NCBI GenBank assembly: GCA_009602735.1
Contig: WELA01009205.1
Span: forward strand, 1-20,256
Length of the DNA: 20,256 nt
Direction: 5' to 3'
Origin: Mesotaenium endlicherianum
Lineage: Eukaryota > Streptophyta > Zygnematophyceae > Zygnematales > Mesotaeniaceae
In this document: positions 1 to 8,671 of the stretch, piece by piece
Layout: every line of letters starts with the position of its first letter
Position numbering within the stretch: position 1 is the first letter of the stretch
Notes under the pieces: model-generated
The model's input: only the letters and a program-made list of their open reading frames with translations
Told to the model about the DNA's origin: nothing
The model's database searches: none
Made by a program: the position numbers and the translations under genes

Positions 1-76
1 ACACCATACTCCTTCAAAAGTATTTTAAAACATTAAAATATATGCAAACTAATGTATAATAACTCAAATCACTACA
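1..76 (-). repeat. Edge of a minus-strand LTR of the element 1 family
   Basis: Reverse-complemented, these 76 bases align without gaps to the first 76 bases of the element 1 LTRs, with about 7 differences from the 3' LTR and 9 from the 5' LTR. The LTR begins (TGTAGTGATTTG) at position 76 and runs leftwards out of the window. The bases to the right (77 on) do not resemble the internal region or the G-tract that precedes the element 1 3' LTR, so 76 is probably the outer edge of an element or solo LTR. The adjacent TGCAT (77-81) would be its target duplication, but the other side is not visible. Confidence 0.85.
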
Positions 77-532
77 TGCATCGCCGAGTAAGGTCTCAGC
101 CCGATCCTGCCCCTGCCCAGAACGTTGGGCTACATCCACTTTCCCCTCGGGATCCAACCCCAGCGTATCTGACCTGGTTCCCTCAACCTCCACACGGCGC
201 ACATTGAGTGTCGGAGGAGGAGGCGGTTGGTCAGGGAGAGGGTGTGCACGCGGTACACACTCGCCGTGTGGCGGCGAGCCGTCTGTCCCGCCTCCAGTCG
301 GGCCCGACCATGGACGACGGGCCGAGCAATTTGCCTAGCTGCCGTGGTCCTTTGACTTGTTCGAGCGTGATGATACATTAGGACCACCTCACTTGCGGTT
401 GCCGATACCGGTCAGGGATGTCCGTGCTAGGGGGGACGTTGCAGGTACTCTGGTCATCCTCTCAAAGGATGTATCCGGGGCGCACTTGCAAGCCCAGCAG
501 GTGTGTGACCACCTGCGCGCCGCAGCGGCGTC
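77..532 (+). pseudogene. Left part of an old retroelement remnant, no clear product
   Basis: This is GC-rich flanking sequence to the left of element 1, very different in composition from the AT-rich LTRs beside it. One frame is open from 78 to about 335, and another from 357 to the insertion point. Across element 1 the second frame continues only to a stop at 7276-7278. No domain is recognisable. The linkage to 7218-8671 rests on the GCGTC target duplication, which shows the two were contiguous before element 1 inserted. It could be a degenerate gag region or unrelated sequence; certainty is low. Confidence 0.3.
528..532. repeat. Target-site duplication of element 1, left copy (GCGTC)
   Basis: GCGTC directly precedes the TG of the 5' LTR and recurs exactly at 7213-7217 directly after the CA of the 3' LTR. 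Five bases is the usual duplication size for Ty3/gypsy integrases. Confidence 0.93.
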
Positions 533-844
533 TGTAGTGATTTGAGTTATTATATATTAGTATGCATATATTTTAGTGTTTTCAAATATATTTGGAGTAG
601 TATTGTGTGGAGTCAAGTGTGAATAGGTAATCTAGTAACTTGGTTCATGTCCTTTGAACCTTCCAAGGCATTTTCGAAGTTAGAGGAAAGACCTAGAAGA
701 ACTCCATGTGGCAAAAGTCAGATGTGCCATTTTTAGGTCAAAAGGACATGTGTACATTATTCTAGAAAGAGGTGGCAAGTTTTGGGATGTGTTGGGTGCC
801 AACACATCAACATACACCTTCCTAGAAATTACTTATGTAGCAAG

Positions 845-852
845 TATATAAA
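845..852 (+). promoter_or_regulatory. TATA box in element 1 5' LTR
   Basis: TATATAAA, about 190 bases before the LTR end, is the only strong TATA match in the LTR. The expected start of the genomic transcript would be about 25-35 bases downstream. An identical copy lies at 7022-7029 in the 3' LTR. Confidence 0.6.
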
Positions 853-983
853 CAAGAGCTAGAACATAGAAAGACATTCCAGAATCACTCTTGTACTTGC
901 CAAAATCCAGAAATATATTAACTTTCAAGAAGCCATCTCTCTTTCAAGAAGCTACCACTTGTGTTCAAAGATCCTTGTCTTGA

Positions 984-1022
984 ATAGATAAAGTATTCTG
1001 TTTTACTAAGTACTTTATCTAT
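984..1022 (+). other. 12-bp perfect hairpin in element 1 U5
   Basis: ATAGATAAAGTA (984-995) is exactly complementary to TACTTTATCTAT (1011-1022), with a 15-base loop. It ends 13 bases before the LTR terminus and 14 before the primer site, and is preserved in the 3' LTR (7161-7199). In RNA it would sit in the 5' leader just upstream of the primer site. A role in priming, dimerisation, packaging or 3'-end formation is possible but unproven. Confidence 0.6.
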
Positions 1023-1036
1023 CTGTTTCACTACAG

Positions 1037-1048
1037 TGGTATCGGAGC
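1037..1048 (+). other. Primer-binding site of element 1 (initiator tRNA-Met type)
   Basis: TGGTATCGGAGC starts one base after the LTR end. It differs at one base from TGGTATCAGAGC, the common plant site complementary to the 3' end of initiator tRNA-Met. The changed base would still form a G-U pair. Element 2 has the identical 12-mer. Confidence 0.85.
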
Positions 1049-1072
1049 TAGGCACTTTGGTAGCACAAGAAG

Positions 1073-2353
1073 ATGGCCGATCCTCAAGACCAACAGCAAG
1101 CTTTCGAAGGAAGCCCTTCCTCTCCAAGACACCCTCCTCCAGCGCCGATGGGAGAGCCCACTCAAGAAAATCTGCAACAACAAGAAGCACCACAAGGAGG
1201 AGCACACCCTCCTCCAGCGTCGATGGGAGAGCCTACTCAAGGAAATCTGCAACAACAAGAAGCACCACAAGGAGGAGCACCGTCAAATCCCGTGGCAGCC
1301 GCTATAGCAAAGTTGACCCCACCACAAGGAGTTCCCGCAAATGAGTGGGCAGCCTTCCTAATGACCGTCCACAACCAAGTGGGCTTGGCCACCTATGAAG
1401 CAACCGTGCAAGCGTCAAGAGAAGCTATGGCTGCCATGGTTGCCCCTATTGCGAGCAATGCTCAAAATCCAGCCCCGGCTCAAGCGCCTCCACAAGAGCC
1501 AACGAGAGCAAGGAAACTCATCAAGCCCGGCAAACCCGACACTTTCAACCCCGGGAAAGGTGCCAACCTGAATTTATGGCTCTACCAAGTGGAGACGTAC
1601 CTCGCATTCCTTGAAGTACCCGAGGAGGACTACGTTCCCTTTGCCGTTACCTTACTTAGAGGAGCAGCAACATCATGGTGGCGTAACTATCAAGCGGCTA
1701 TATATCAAGCTATGGCGCACCCCATGCTCGGCCAAGAGCCCCCACCATCATATGCAAGATGGGCAGATTTTCGTGAGGCCCTCAAGAAGCAATTCATGCC
1801 CATCAATGCGGAGAAGATTGCCCGAGGAAAGCTCCACCATCTCAAGCAAACGACGTCCGTTCAAGAGTATACATCCAGATTTCACGCCCTCACTCTTGAG
1901 ATCCCCAACATGTCTCTCGAGGAGAAGATTGACCGCTACATCTTTGGCCTCAAACCCAAGGTGGCAAAGGAAGTGGAGTTACGCGACTTGACGGACTTCT
2001 CAAAGATCATTGAAGTGGCCCAAAAGGTGGATACCTTGGATTTCAAGCACTCCGTGCCTTCATCTTCACGGGTACCGACGACGCGGGTGTACGCAGCCCC
2101 TTCCACATCCGAATCTGGACCCACACCCATGGAAATCGGAGTTATTAAAAGGGACCCCGCGGCTGCCCGGAAGAGTGGAAGACCCTCCAATGACACTTAT
2201 GATGCAAGAAACCAGCAAGGAGTGAAAGCAAGACTCTCCCCGGCTGAAAAAGAAGCTCTCATGACGGCTGGACTATGCTTTTATTGCAAGGAAAAGGGCC
2301 ATCGTGCACTTTCATGCCCCAAAAAGTTGTCAAAAAACGGACAGCGCCGGTAG
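1073..2353 (+). CDS. gag: Gag polyprotein of element 1
   Basis: A 426-residue structural protein that should assemble the cytoplasmic virus-like particle and bind genomic RNA. The start at 1073 is the first ATG after the primer site and has A at -3 and G at +4. The N-terminus is Pro/Gln-rich and holds a 25-residue tandem repeat (1130-1279). The middle has the retrotransposon gag (capsid) fold signature, with a Trp-rich block ending in SWWRNYQ and, further on, FREALKKQF followed by [10 protein letters not shown] single zinc knuckle, CX2CX4HX4C (Cys codons at 2276, 2285 and 2315, His at 2300), lies at the C-terminus. The gag stop TAG (2351-2353) sits inside a hairpin, and the last 79 bases overlap the pol frame. 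No break is visible. Confidence 0.92.
   Translation: MADPQDQQQAFEGSPSSPRHPPPAPMGEPTQENLQQQEAPQGGAHPPPASMGEPTQGNLQQQEAPQGGAPSNPVAAAIAKLTPPQGVPANEWAAFLMTVHNQVGLATYEATVQASREAMAAMVAPIASNAQNPAPAQAPPQEPTRARKLIKPGKPDTFNPGKGANLNLWLYQVETYLAFLEVPEEDYVPFAVTLLRGAATSWWRNYQAAIYQAMAHPMLGQEPPPSYARWADFREALKKQFMPINAEKIARGKLHHLKQTTSVQEYTSRFHALTLEIPNMSLEEKIDRYIFGLKPKVAKEVELRDLTDFSKIIEVAQKVDTLDFKHSVPSSSRVPTTRVYAAPSTSESGPTPMEIGVIKRDPAAARKSGRPSNDTYDARNQQGVKARLSPAEKEALMTAGLCFYCKEKGHRALSCPKKLSKNGQRR
1130..1279 (+). repeat. Two 75-bp tandem repeats in element 1 gag
   Basis: Units 1130-1204 and 1205-1279 differ at three bases and encode two 25-residue copies, each beginning HPPPA and ending EAPQGGA. The length is a multiple of three, so the frame is kept. 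They lie before the capsid-like domain, in what is probably a flexible N-terminal region. Confidence 0.9.
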
Positions 2354-2367
2354 GCCAGGAGCCTACC
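2332..2367 (+). promoter_or_regulatory. Programmed -1 frameshift signal of element 1 (slippery heptamer plus hairpin)
   Basis: In the gag frame, A_AAA_AAC occupies 2332-2338 with the codon phase required for tandem slippage; this is a canonical eukaryotic/retroviral -1 heptamer. After a 10-base spacer, GGTAGGC (2349-2355) pairs perfectly with GCCTACC (2361-2367) around a 5-base loop. The gag stop TAG (2351-2353) lies in the 5' arm. Slippage at the AAC codon puts the ribosome in the pol frame, which is open to 5940. The spacer is slightly longer than the usual 5-9 bases. Function is inferred from sequence. Confidence 0.8.
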
Positions 2368-5300
2368 ACCCCAAGACCCACTTCACGAGAAGGCAACACG
2401 CCAAGTGAGGTGGAGACCCCCGTTGAAGACGACGTTCCAGCCCCAATGAGTTTGAGAGGTTACCTTGGAGGAGAGAAGGTCCACATCTTGGTGGATAGCG
2501 GAGCTCAAGGCAACTTCATTGCTGCAGATTTTGCCACCAAGCACGGTATTACTATGCGAACTCTTGACCACGACGAGGAGATTATGATGCCCGATGGATT
2601 CTCCTATACTACCCCTTCCAAGAAGACGTACCCCTTGGCACTCTCTATCAAGTCCTTCAAGGATAGAGTAGTGTTCTCCCCCATGCAATTGGGCAAGTAC
2701 GACGTCATCCTAGGGACGCCTTGGTTGACCAAGCACAACCCCCAAGTTGATTGGAGGACCGGTACTATCAAGATCAAGAATGACATCACTTCAAGAATCT
2801 GTATTTTGCGCGCAATCCAGAATATCCAGACCCAAGACATCCAGAAGCCGGCACACGAGATACTATTGTCCGCCCTCCAACTCAAGAGACTTGTGAGGAA
2901 GGGACACGAGCTTCTTTTGGCCTTGATCACGCCAAAAGACATCAAGAAAGACATCGAGAGTCAAGAAGGCAGCCCCGTTCCCAAGGAGATACAAGAAGTC
3001 TTAGAGGACTACAAAGAAGTGTTCTCCCCGGAATTGCCCAAGGGCCTACCCCCCAAAAGATTCGTAGACCACAAGATAGAGTTGGAGCCCGGAAGCAAGC
3101 CCATCTCTCGGCCTACGTTCAAAATGTCATACACGGAGCTAGACGAAGTCAAGAAGCAAATCAAGGAGCTACTGGAGCATGGCTTCATTCGACCTAGCAA
3201 GTCGCCATTTGGAGCCCCGGTGCTATTTGTCAAGAAGAAAGATGGTACCTTGAGGATGTGTGTGGACTATCGCGCCCTCAACAAGATCACCATCAAGAAT
3301 CGATACCCGCTGCCGCGCATGGATGAGCTCATGGACCGGCTGGTTGGAGCCAAGTACTTCACGAAGATTGACTTACGGAGCGGCTACCACCAGATTCGCA
3401 TCGCAGAACCGGACATAGAGAAGACGGCATTCAGGACAAGATATGGACATTTTGAGTTCATGGTCCTGCCATTTGGACTCACCAACGCGCCAGCAACTTT
3501 CATGACTATGATGAACACCATATTTCAGCCCATGTTGGACAGATTTGTGGTGGTATTCATCGATGACATCCTTATCTACAGCAAGACCCTTGAAGAGCAT
3601 GCGAGACACTTGAAAGAAGTCCTTGAAGTATTGAAGCAAAACAAGCTGTTTGCGAAGGAGTCAAAATGCGAGTTTGCCAAACAAGAAGTGGAGTTCCTAG
3701 GTCTCCACGTGACTGCTGATGGCATCAAGATAGACCCCAAGAAGACCACGGTGGTGGAGGAATGGCCAACCCCCACGACCAAGAAAGAACTCCAGTCATT
3801 CTTGGGATTTGCCAATTGGTACAGAAAATTCATCCAAGGCTTCTCGCACATAGCAGCCCCCCTGACAGATCTACTCAAGAAGGACAGGCTATATACATGG
3901 ACCGAGAAAGAGGAAGAGGCATTTCAAGAGTTAAAGCGAAGATTGACCACATCCCCGGTGCTCACACTCCCAAGTCCAAACCCAGATTGGCCCTTCCACG
4001 TCATCACCGATGCATCTTCCTATGCAATAGGAGCAATCCTGCTTCAAGACCAAGGCAAGGGACTGCAGCCCATCGCCTACGAGTCAAGGAAGCTAAATCC
4101 AGCCGAGCAAAATTATACAACCACGGAGCGAGAGGCATTGGCGATTGTACATGCCTTGAAGGTTTGGCGCTGCTACGTTGAAGGACGCAAAGTACTGGTC
4201 ACCACGGACCACGAGGCGTTAAAGCACCTCCAAACGCAGCCGTATCTCTCAAGGAGACAAGCAAGATGGAGCGGATACTTGCAACAATACAACATCACGA
4301 TTCAGTACCAGCCCGGCAAGACAAACCCGGCTGACCCCCTCTCAAGACTGCAATTAAATGCAGTGATGGTATCCCTGAAGACAGATCTGGAAGCTCGATT
4401 TTCAGCCGCCTATGAAAGAGACCCTTACTACAAGAACGGAGAAGCAGCCTTGGACCCATGCAAGAAGCAAGAAGGCAATTATTGGGTGAGGCAAGATACG
4501 GGCCAGAGATGTGTTCCTAATGACATAGACCTCCGGCTCTTGCTTCTACGAGAAGCACACGACAACCCTCTTGGAGGACACTTTGGAATCCTAAGGACCA
4601 CGGGCGTTCTAGCTAGGACTTATTGTTGGCCAGGCATGTCTAAGCAAGTCAAGGAGTACTGCAGGAGCTGTGACACATGCCAAAGAATCAAGCCATCATC
4701 GCAAAAGGCGGGAGGACTCCTCCAACCACTACCAATCCCCGAAAGACAATGGACGGACATCTCAATGGACCTTATCGTGGACTTGCCCGTGACACCTCGA
4801 GGCCATAATGCAATACTCACGGTGGTGGACAGACTTACCAAGATGGCTCATTTTATTCCCACGACGACTAAGGCTACAGCACCACAACTTGCAAGACTCA
4901 TCTTTGACAACATCTTCCGACTCCATGGACTACCATCAAGAATTGTGTCAGATAGAGATCCAAGATTCACAAGCCATTTCTGGAAAAATCTCTTCAAGAA
5001 CTTGGGTACATCGCTGGATATGTCTACTGCCTACCACCCACAATCAGATGGGCAAACCGAGCGTATGAATCGTACCCTAAAGACCTCTCTAAAGGCCTAC
5101 GTGTCTACCCTCGAGCAAGACTGGGACATGTACTTGACCCCCCTCGAGTTTGCCTACAACAACACTACGCAGGCCTCTACCCAAGAGTCCCCATTCTTCC
5201 TCAACTATGGCTTCCATCCGACCACGCCACTGAGCTTCACGGCTGGCCATGATGAAGTACCTGCAGCCACAGATTTTATGGAGACATTAGAAGCAGCCCT

Positions 5301-5940
5301 TACAGCAGCGAAGAAAGCTCTACAACACGCGCAAGATGCTCAAGCAAGAGTGGCGAACAGATCCAGAAGAGAAATTACGTACAGAGTGGGTGACAACGTG
5401 TTACTATCATCCAAGAACATTTCCCTGAACAACAGGCCTGCCGGCAGCAAGTTCTCTCCCAAGTATTTGGGACCCTTCAAGATTATCCAGCAAGTCAACC
5501 CCGTTGCTTTCAAGCTAGAACTTCCCCAGACTATGCACATCGACCCCGTATTCCACGCTTCCCTCTTCAAGCCATATGTGCAACCCGACAACAAGTTCCC
5601 AGGACGTGTGACAACCCCACCAGCCCCAACAATAGTGGATGATCATTTGGAGTACGAAGTGGAAGACATAGTGGCTATGAGAAATTTCAGGAGACAGCAG
5701 CAATACTTGATCAAGTGGAAAGGATATCCAGATTCGGAGAATAGTTGGGTGGCGGCGCACTACCTTGACAAAGTTCAGAGAAAGTTGAAGCGCTTCCATG
5801 CCGCCAACCCCCATCTTGGACCAGCCCCAAGTCTCTCTACTAGAAGCCCGAAGACTTCAGGGAGGCAGCCTGCCACCATCAAGAAGCAGCAGAAGACCCC
5901 TTGGAGGCAGCCTGCAAGAACAAGAAAGAGGAAAAATTGA
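2338..5940 (+). CDS. pol: Pol polyprotein of element 1 (PR-RT-RNase H-IN-chromodomain)
   Basis: About 1200 residues made as a Gag-Pol fusion (about 1620 in total) after -1 slippage; the frame is open from 2275, but no independent start is needed. The aspartic protease has DSGA at 2494 and a later ILGTPWL. Reverse transcriptase has its first catalytic Asp at 3370 and FIDD with Asp codons at 3562 and 3565. RNase H has Asp 4009, Glu 4132 and Asp 4207. The integrase zinc site has His 4558 and 4579 and Cys 4669 and 4678. The integrase core has Asp 4768, Asp 4951 and Glu 5059, an exact D-X60-D-X35-E spacing. A GPY/F-type module (YLGPFKI, about 5463) follows, then a chromodomain from about 5650 (EYEVEDIV, then YLIKWKGY). 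The chromodomain has NSWVAA where NTWEP is usual, so one part of the methyl-lysine pocket may differ. The tail is basic. Confidence 0.94.
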   Translation, partial: RTAPVGQEPTTPRPTSREGNTPSEVETPVEDDVPAPMSLRGYLGGEKVHILVDSGAQGNFIAADFATKHGITMRTLDHDEEIMMPDGFSYTTPSKKTYPLALSIKSFKDRVVFSPMQLGKYDVILGTPWLTKHNPQVDWRTGTIKIKNDITSRICILRAIQNIQTQDIQKPAHEILLSALQLKRLVRKGHELLLALITPKDIKKDIESQEGSPVPKEIQEVLEDYKEVFSPELPKGLPPKRFVDHKIELEPGSKPISRPTFKMSYTELDEVKKQIKELLEHGFIRPSKSPFGAPVLFVKKKDGTLRMCVDYRALNKITIKNRYPLPRMDELMDRLVGAKYFTKIDLRSGYHQIRIAEPDIEKTAFRTRYGHFEFMVLPFGLTNAPATFMTMMNTIFQPMLDRFVVVFIDDILIYSKTLEEHARHLKEVLEVLKQNKLFAKESKCEFAKQEVEFLGLHVTADGIKIDPKKTTVVEEWPTPTTKKELQSFLGFANWYRKFIQGFSHIAAPLTDLLKKDRLYTWTEKEEEAFQELKRRLTTSPVLTLPSPNPDWPFHVITDASSYAIGAILLQDQGKGLQPIAYESRKLNPAEQNYTTTEREALAIVHALKVWRCYVEGRKVLVTTDHEALKHLQTQPYLSRRQARWSGYLQQYNITIQYQPGKTNPADPLSRLQLNAVMVSLKTDLEARFSAAYERDPYYKNGEAALDPCKKQEGNYWVRQDTGQRCVPNDIDLRLLLLREAHDNPLGGHFGILRTTGVLARTYCWPGMSKQVKEYCRSCDTCQRIKPSSQKAGGLLQPLPIPERQWTDISMDLIVDLPVTPRGHNAILTVVDRLTKMAHFIPTTTKATAPQLARLIFDNIFRLHGLPSRIVSDRDPRFTSHFWKNLFKNLGTSLDMSTAYHPQSDGQTERMNRTLKTSLKAYVSTLEQDWDMYLTPLEFAYNNTTQASTQESPFFLNYGFHPTTPLSFTAGHDEVPAATDFMETLEAALTAAKKALQHAQDAQARVANRSRREITYRVGDNVLLSSKNISLNNRPAGSKFSPKYLGPFKIIQQVNPVAFKLELPQTMHIDPVFHASLFKPYVQPDNKFPGRVTTPPAPTIVDDHLEYEVEDIVAMRNFRRQQQYLIKWKGYPDSENSWVAAHYLDKVQRKLKRFHAANPHLGPAPSLSTRSPKTSGRQPATIKKQQKTPWRQPARTRKRKN

Positions 5941-6565
5941 CATTAGACACTCTTCTCTTCTCGCAGTTTCTGGACAGAAAACTAAAACTGCTACTGGTAA
6001 TAGGTCTCTGCATAATAAATTCTGAAAATTTACCTGGCTGTAGTCCATGAGTAGCCGGTCATTTAGAGTCCAAGTTTGCTCAATTTGGAGCACTGGTGAG
6101 AGAGATATGATGCTCTAAGTAGAAGGGGGTCAGGCTGCTGGCATTGTTAGGGCAGAATATGCCTTCTGACATTGTGCCCTCCCCTGAACTTGGAATGCTC
6201 TGAAACTCAAGACTCTGGTAGAACATCTTACAGCGCCCAGTTTGAGACTTAGTTTGCAGAATTTGGAGAAGTATAGAAGGACTTATGATTTTCAGAAGTT
6301 TCTGCACAGATTTGGAGGAGTGCCTACTCTCTCAGCTCTCAACGACACTCCAGAAATGAGAATGCTCTCAAATTTGGTGACCCGGTAGAGTTCTCCGACG
6401 CGGTCCGTCTGGCACTCGAATTTTCAGATTTGGAGCAGTTCTGTGGCCGCTATGAATTTTTGAGTTCGTGGCAGATTCTGGGCCAACTTGTACAATTTTC
6501 TTTATCATTAAGGAGTAGGCTAGCCAATAAGGTCACACCACCTACGACCTTGCCTAGTCTACCTT

Positions 6566-6680
6566 ACATGTGTAGCACCTGACTTGGCGCCTTTGACTAG
6601 TCCTCTTCACATGTGTGGCATCTGACTTGAAACTGTTGACTAGTTTGCTCCACATGTGTAAGACCTGACTTGACGCGCCG
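6566..6680 (+). repeat. 43-bp tandem repeat before the element 1 3' LTR
   Basis: Units start at 6566, 6609 and 6652, each with ACATGTGT followed by CTGACTTG. The first two continue to TTGACTAGT and the third is partial, breaking off near 6680. Each unit carries the palindrome ACATGT. The array ends about 20 bases before the G-tract. Confidence 0.85.
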
Positions 6681-6699
6681 AGACGTCGCTTTTTCTATC

Positions 6700-6709
6700 G
6701 GGGGGGTGA
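6700..6709 (+). other. Polypurine-tract position of element 1 (G7 then TGA)
   Basis: Seven consecutive G residues (6700-6706) followed by TGA directly precede the TG of the 3' LTR. This is the place where plus-strand DNA priming should occur. The tract is short and is interrupted by a T at 6707. Element 2 has the same TGA just before its LTR. Confidence 0.6.
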
Positions 6710-7212
6710 TGTAGTGATTTGAGTTATTATATATTAGTTTGCATATATTTTAATGTTTTCAAATATATTTGGAGTAGTATTGTGTGGAGTCAAGTGTGAA
6801 TAGGTACTCTAGTAACTTGGTTCATGTCCTTTGAACCTTCCAAGGCATTTTCGAAGTTAGAGGAAAGACCTAGAAGAACTCCATGTGGCAAAAGTCAAAT
6901 GTGCCATTTTTAGGTCAAAAGGACATGTGTACATTATTCTAGAAAGAGGTGGCAAGTTTTGGGATGTGTTGGGTGCCAACACATCAACATACACCTTCCT
7001 AGAAATTACTTATGTAGCAAGTATATAAACAAGAGCTAGAACATAGAAAGACATTGGAGAATCACTCTTGTACTTGCCAAAATCCAGAAATATATTAACT
7101 TTCAAGAAGCCATCTCTCTTTCAAGAAGCTACCACTTGTGTTCAAAGATCCTTGTCTTGAATAGATAAAGTATTCTGTTTTACTAAGTACTTTATCTATC
7201 TGTTTCACTACA
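6710..7212 (+). repeat. Element 1 3' LTR
   Basis: 503 bp with the same ends as 533-1035. Two of its differences from the 5' LTR (TTTGC and AATG near the start) are shared with the minus-strand family copy at 1-76, so the 5' LTR probably carries the newer mutations there. It includes the TATA box (7022-7029) and the U5 hairpin (7161-7199). Confidence 0.95.
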
Positions 7213-7217
7213 GCGTC
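7213..7217. repeat. Target-site duplication of element 1, right copy (GCGTC)
   Basis: Exact copy of 528-532, directly after the LTR terminus CTACA. Confidence 0.93.
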
Positions 7218-8184
7218 GGTAGAGAGAGATCTACTGCTTCCTCCCTTGTATGGGCAAGTGGGGGCCAACTTGCCGTAGCCAACCAGTCCGCAACGTCCGG
7301 CTACACCACCCCGTGCCAGCAGCGACCCTCTCCGATCGCGTTGGCCGCCCCGTTTGCGCGGGCGACCGTGGAGCCTCTCGAGCCTACGCCAACTGCTCAA
7401 GCCAGCCCGCCAGCCAGCCAATCCACCAGTCCATCCAGCACCAACGCTCAGGGGGGTTTGATTCCTCCTCAGTTGTCGTTTAGTGGCTCGTTGCAGTCTG
7501 ACTTTGCGTCATTGCCGTACATCGTCACTTCTTGTATTGACAAGGTTACTTACGCTCGTCAGGTTGAGGACGCGTCCACTTCTTCGCAGCAGGAGTTTGT
7601 AGACTCACTCAATTTGAGTTCTCCTGATTAGTAGCTTCACCGCCGGTTGGCACGGCCCCTCCTCAGGCACTGTTGCCTTTTATTCCCCGCCCACCTCCGT
7701 TCATTCCGCCACCACCGTCCCAGTTGCGGGGTGTTGCACTGCTTCCACCAGTGACCATCCCTGTTTACTATGTCTTTGGCTGCTCTTGGGCAGGCGCAGC
7801 AGGCGATTACTCGCGAACTACTCCGTTGCTGCCCGCAACCTCAGCGGCCTCGCGTCCCCGCCAATTGCCCGGTCCAAGCCACTCACGTCCTTCCCCTGTG
7901 GGCGCCAGCCGCGTTTTTAGCCAGCCGTCCTCAAGACCTTACGTTGCCGGCCTACTTTGCAGCGCTCTTGCCTTTCCCTGTGGGCGCCAGCCACGTCTTC
8001 TGCCAGCCGCCCTCCAGACCCTACATTGCCGGCCTACCTCGCGACGCCCTTGCCCTCGTCGGCATCTGTATCGCCTCCTCCAGGTGGGTTGTCCCCTACT
8101 GCTTCTTCCTTTTTCTCCGCCCCTTTGCAGGTTCCGTCCCCTTCCAAGTCAGTTCCTCCTCCATCCTTTCTTACCCCCCTTGAA
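7218..8184 (+). pseudogene. Frame-broken proline/serine-rich linker of an old retroelement
   Basis: GC-rich sequence whose coding-like reading moves between frames, which points to several small indels. It runs as a Pro/Ser/Thr/Gln-rich stretch about 7341-7631 ending in two adjacent stops, a very Pro-rich stretch about 7635-7760 in another frame, and a stretch starting near 7770 back in the first frame. From about 7957 a third frame flows straight into the protease-like segment. The composition suits the disordered linker between gag and protease in some plant-type retroelements. No zinc knuckle or capsid motif is recognisable. Together with 77-532 it is the sequence that element 1 inserted into. 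Confidence 0.45.
7889..8052 (+). repeat. 82-bp tandem duplication (two copies)
   Basis: 7889-7970 and 7971-8052 are clearly similar throughout, each starting CCTT/CCTTTCCCTG with GTGGGCGCCAGCC soon after and ending GCCCTTG or GCTCTTG. Since 82 is not a multiple of three, the translated unit (around SRP-D-TLPAY) is in different frames in the two copies. This suggests a duplication followed or accompanied by an indel. Confidence 0.8.
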
Positions 8185-8637
8185 CGGCGGCGTGCATTGC
8201 CCCATAATGTGATGCTGGAGAACCAGCATGCGTGTTTTCTCATCGACGGTCTCGCACCCCGTTTGTTTATTCTCAATATCGGGGCCCAGTCGGTCTTTCT
8301 GGGTGCAGTCATGTGTCAGCACCTTCAAATCACTGCAGTCGATCTTGAGCTTTGTCCCAACCTTGTTTCCACAGCCTTGTCTGCTCTTACCCACATTGCC
8401 TACCAAACCCGTCGTCATATACCTAACAAACTCAGTGCCCATACCCCTGTCGCTGTCACCCTTTACGCTCAATGCATGGTCATCGAGTCTACAGCCTATG
8501 ATGTCCTGCTCGGCCAGGAGTTTAATTTCCTCGTCAGTCTCACCATTGACTTGTGGCAAGGCATTGCCACATACACGTCGATTTTGAGTCACTGCATGGG
8601 TTATCTTCCCCTTATCCTCACCGTCATGATTTATTGA
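8185..8637 (+). pseudogene. Degenerate retropepsin-like (aspartic protease) fragment
   Basis: The reading runs on from the Pro-rich linker. It includes FLIDGLAPRLFI, then NIGAQSVFLG where an active retropepsin would have D-[ST]-G-A, and later AYDVLLGQEFNF, which matches the usual DVLLG(x) strand of retroviral-type proteases. The catalytic Asp is Asn (AAT, about 8272) and the following Thr/Ser is Ile, so it cannot be active. The frame stops at 8635-8637 (TGA), but reading on gives a plausible continuation (VEVDIQKRAPLV) up to about 8671, where composition changes abruptly. I recognise the family, not a specific element. Confidence 0.6.
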
Positions 8638-8671
8638 GTCGAGGTTGACATACAAAAACGAGCTCCACTCG

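Larger units (their letters stand above)
533..1035 (+). repeat. Element 1 5' LTR
   Basis: 503 bp, starting TGTAGTG and ending CACTACA, so the ends form a short inverted repeat with TG...CA termini. It matches 6710-7212 base for base except for about six substitutions (for example TATGC/TTTGC near 562 and ATTCCAG/ATTGGAG near 877). It carries the promoter for the genomic RNA (TATA box at 845), a direct repeat of CTTTCAAGAAGC near 925-955, and a 12-bp hairpin close to its 3' end. Confidence 0.95.
5941..6709 (+). other. Non-coding 3' region of element 1
   Basis: About 770 bases between the pol stop and the 3' LTR with no convincing gene on either strand. It contains several copies of a motif close to ATTTGGAG (near 6083, 6260, 6309 and 6427, with a variant near 6370), irregularly spaced, and a 43-bp tandem repeat at its end. 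Such a long 3' untranslated stretch could hold packaging or export signals, but nothing diagnostic is visible. Confidence 0.6.
533..7212 (+). mobile_element. Element 1: complete Ty3/gypsy chromovirus (6680 bp)
   Basis: A full-length LTR retrotransposon. In order it has a 5' LTR, a tRNA primer site, gag, pol in the -1 frame (protease, reverse transcriptase, RNase H, integrase, chromodomain), a 770-nt non-coding 3' region with a 43-bp tandem repeat, a G-tract and a 3' LTR. It is bounded by a perfect 5-bp target duplication. The LTRs are both 503 bp and differ at about six positions (1.2%), so insertion is recent. Both reading frames are open and catalytic residues are in place, so it may be competent for transposition. 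Integrase after RT/RNase H places it in Metaviridae rather than copia, and the C-terminal chromodomain places it among chromoviruses. Confidence 0.95.

Noticed and set aside
984..1022. Intrinsic (rho-independent) transcription terminator
   Set aside because: The genome is eukaryotic and the hairpin is AT-rich with no U-tract; it is a U5 structure of an LTR.
918..1205. Minus-strand open frame across the LTR end, similar to one at 7095-7421
   Set aside because: The shared N-terminal-side context is simply the two LTR copies read backwards; both are antisense to LTR and flanking sequence.
2383..3878. Minus-strand open frames of about 75-116 residues under element 1 pol
   Set aside because: Antisense shadows of a strongly conserved coding region.
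5941..6709. An env-like or accessory gene after pol in element 1
   Set aside because: All frames are broken into short pieces and none has a signal peptide or membrane segment; repeats dominate the end of the region.
8149..8655. Minus-strand 168-residue open frame
   Set aside because: It lies opposite the protease-like reading, whose DVLLG and NIGA motifs are on the plus strand.
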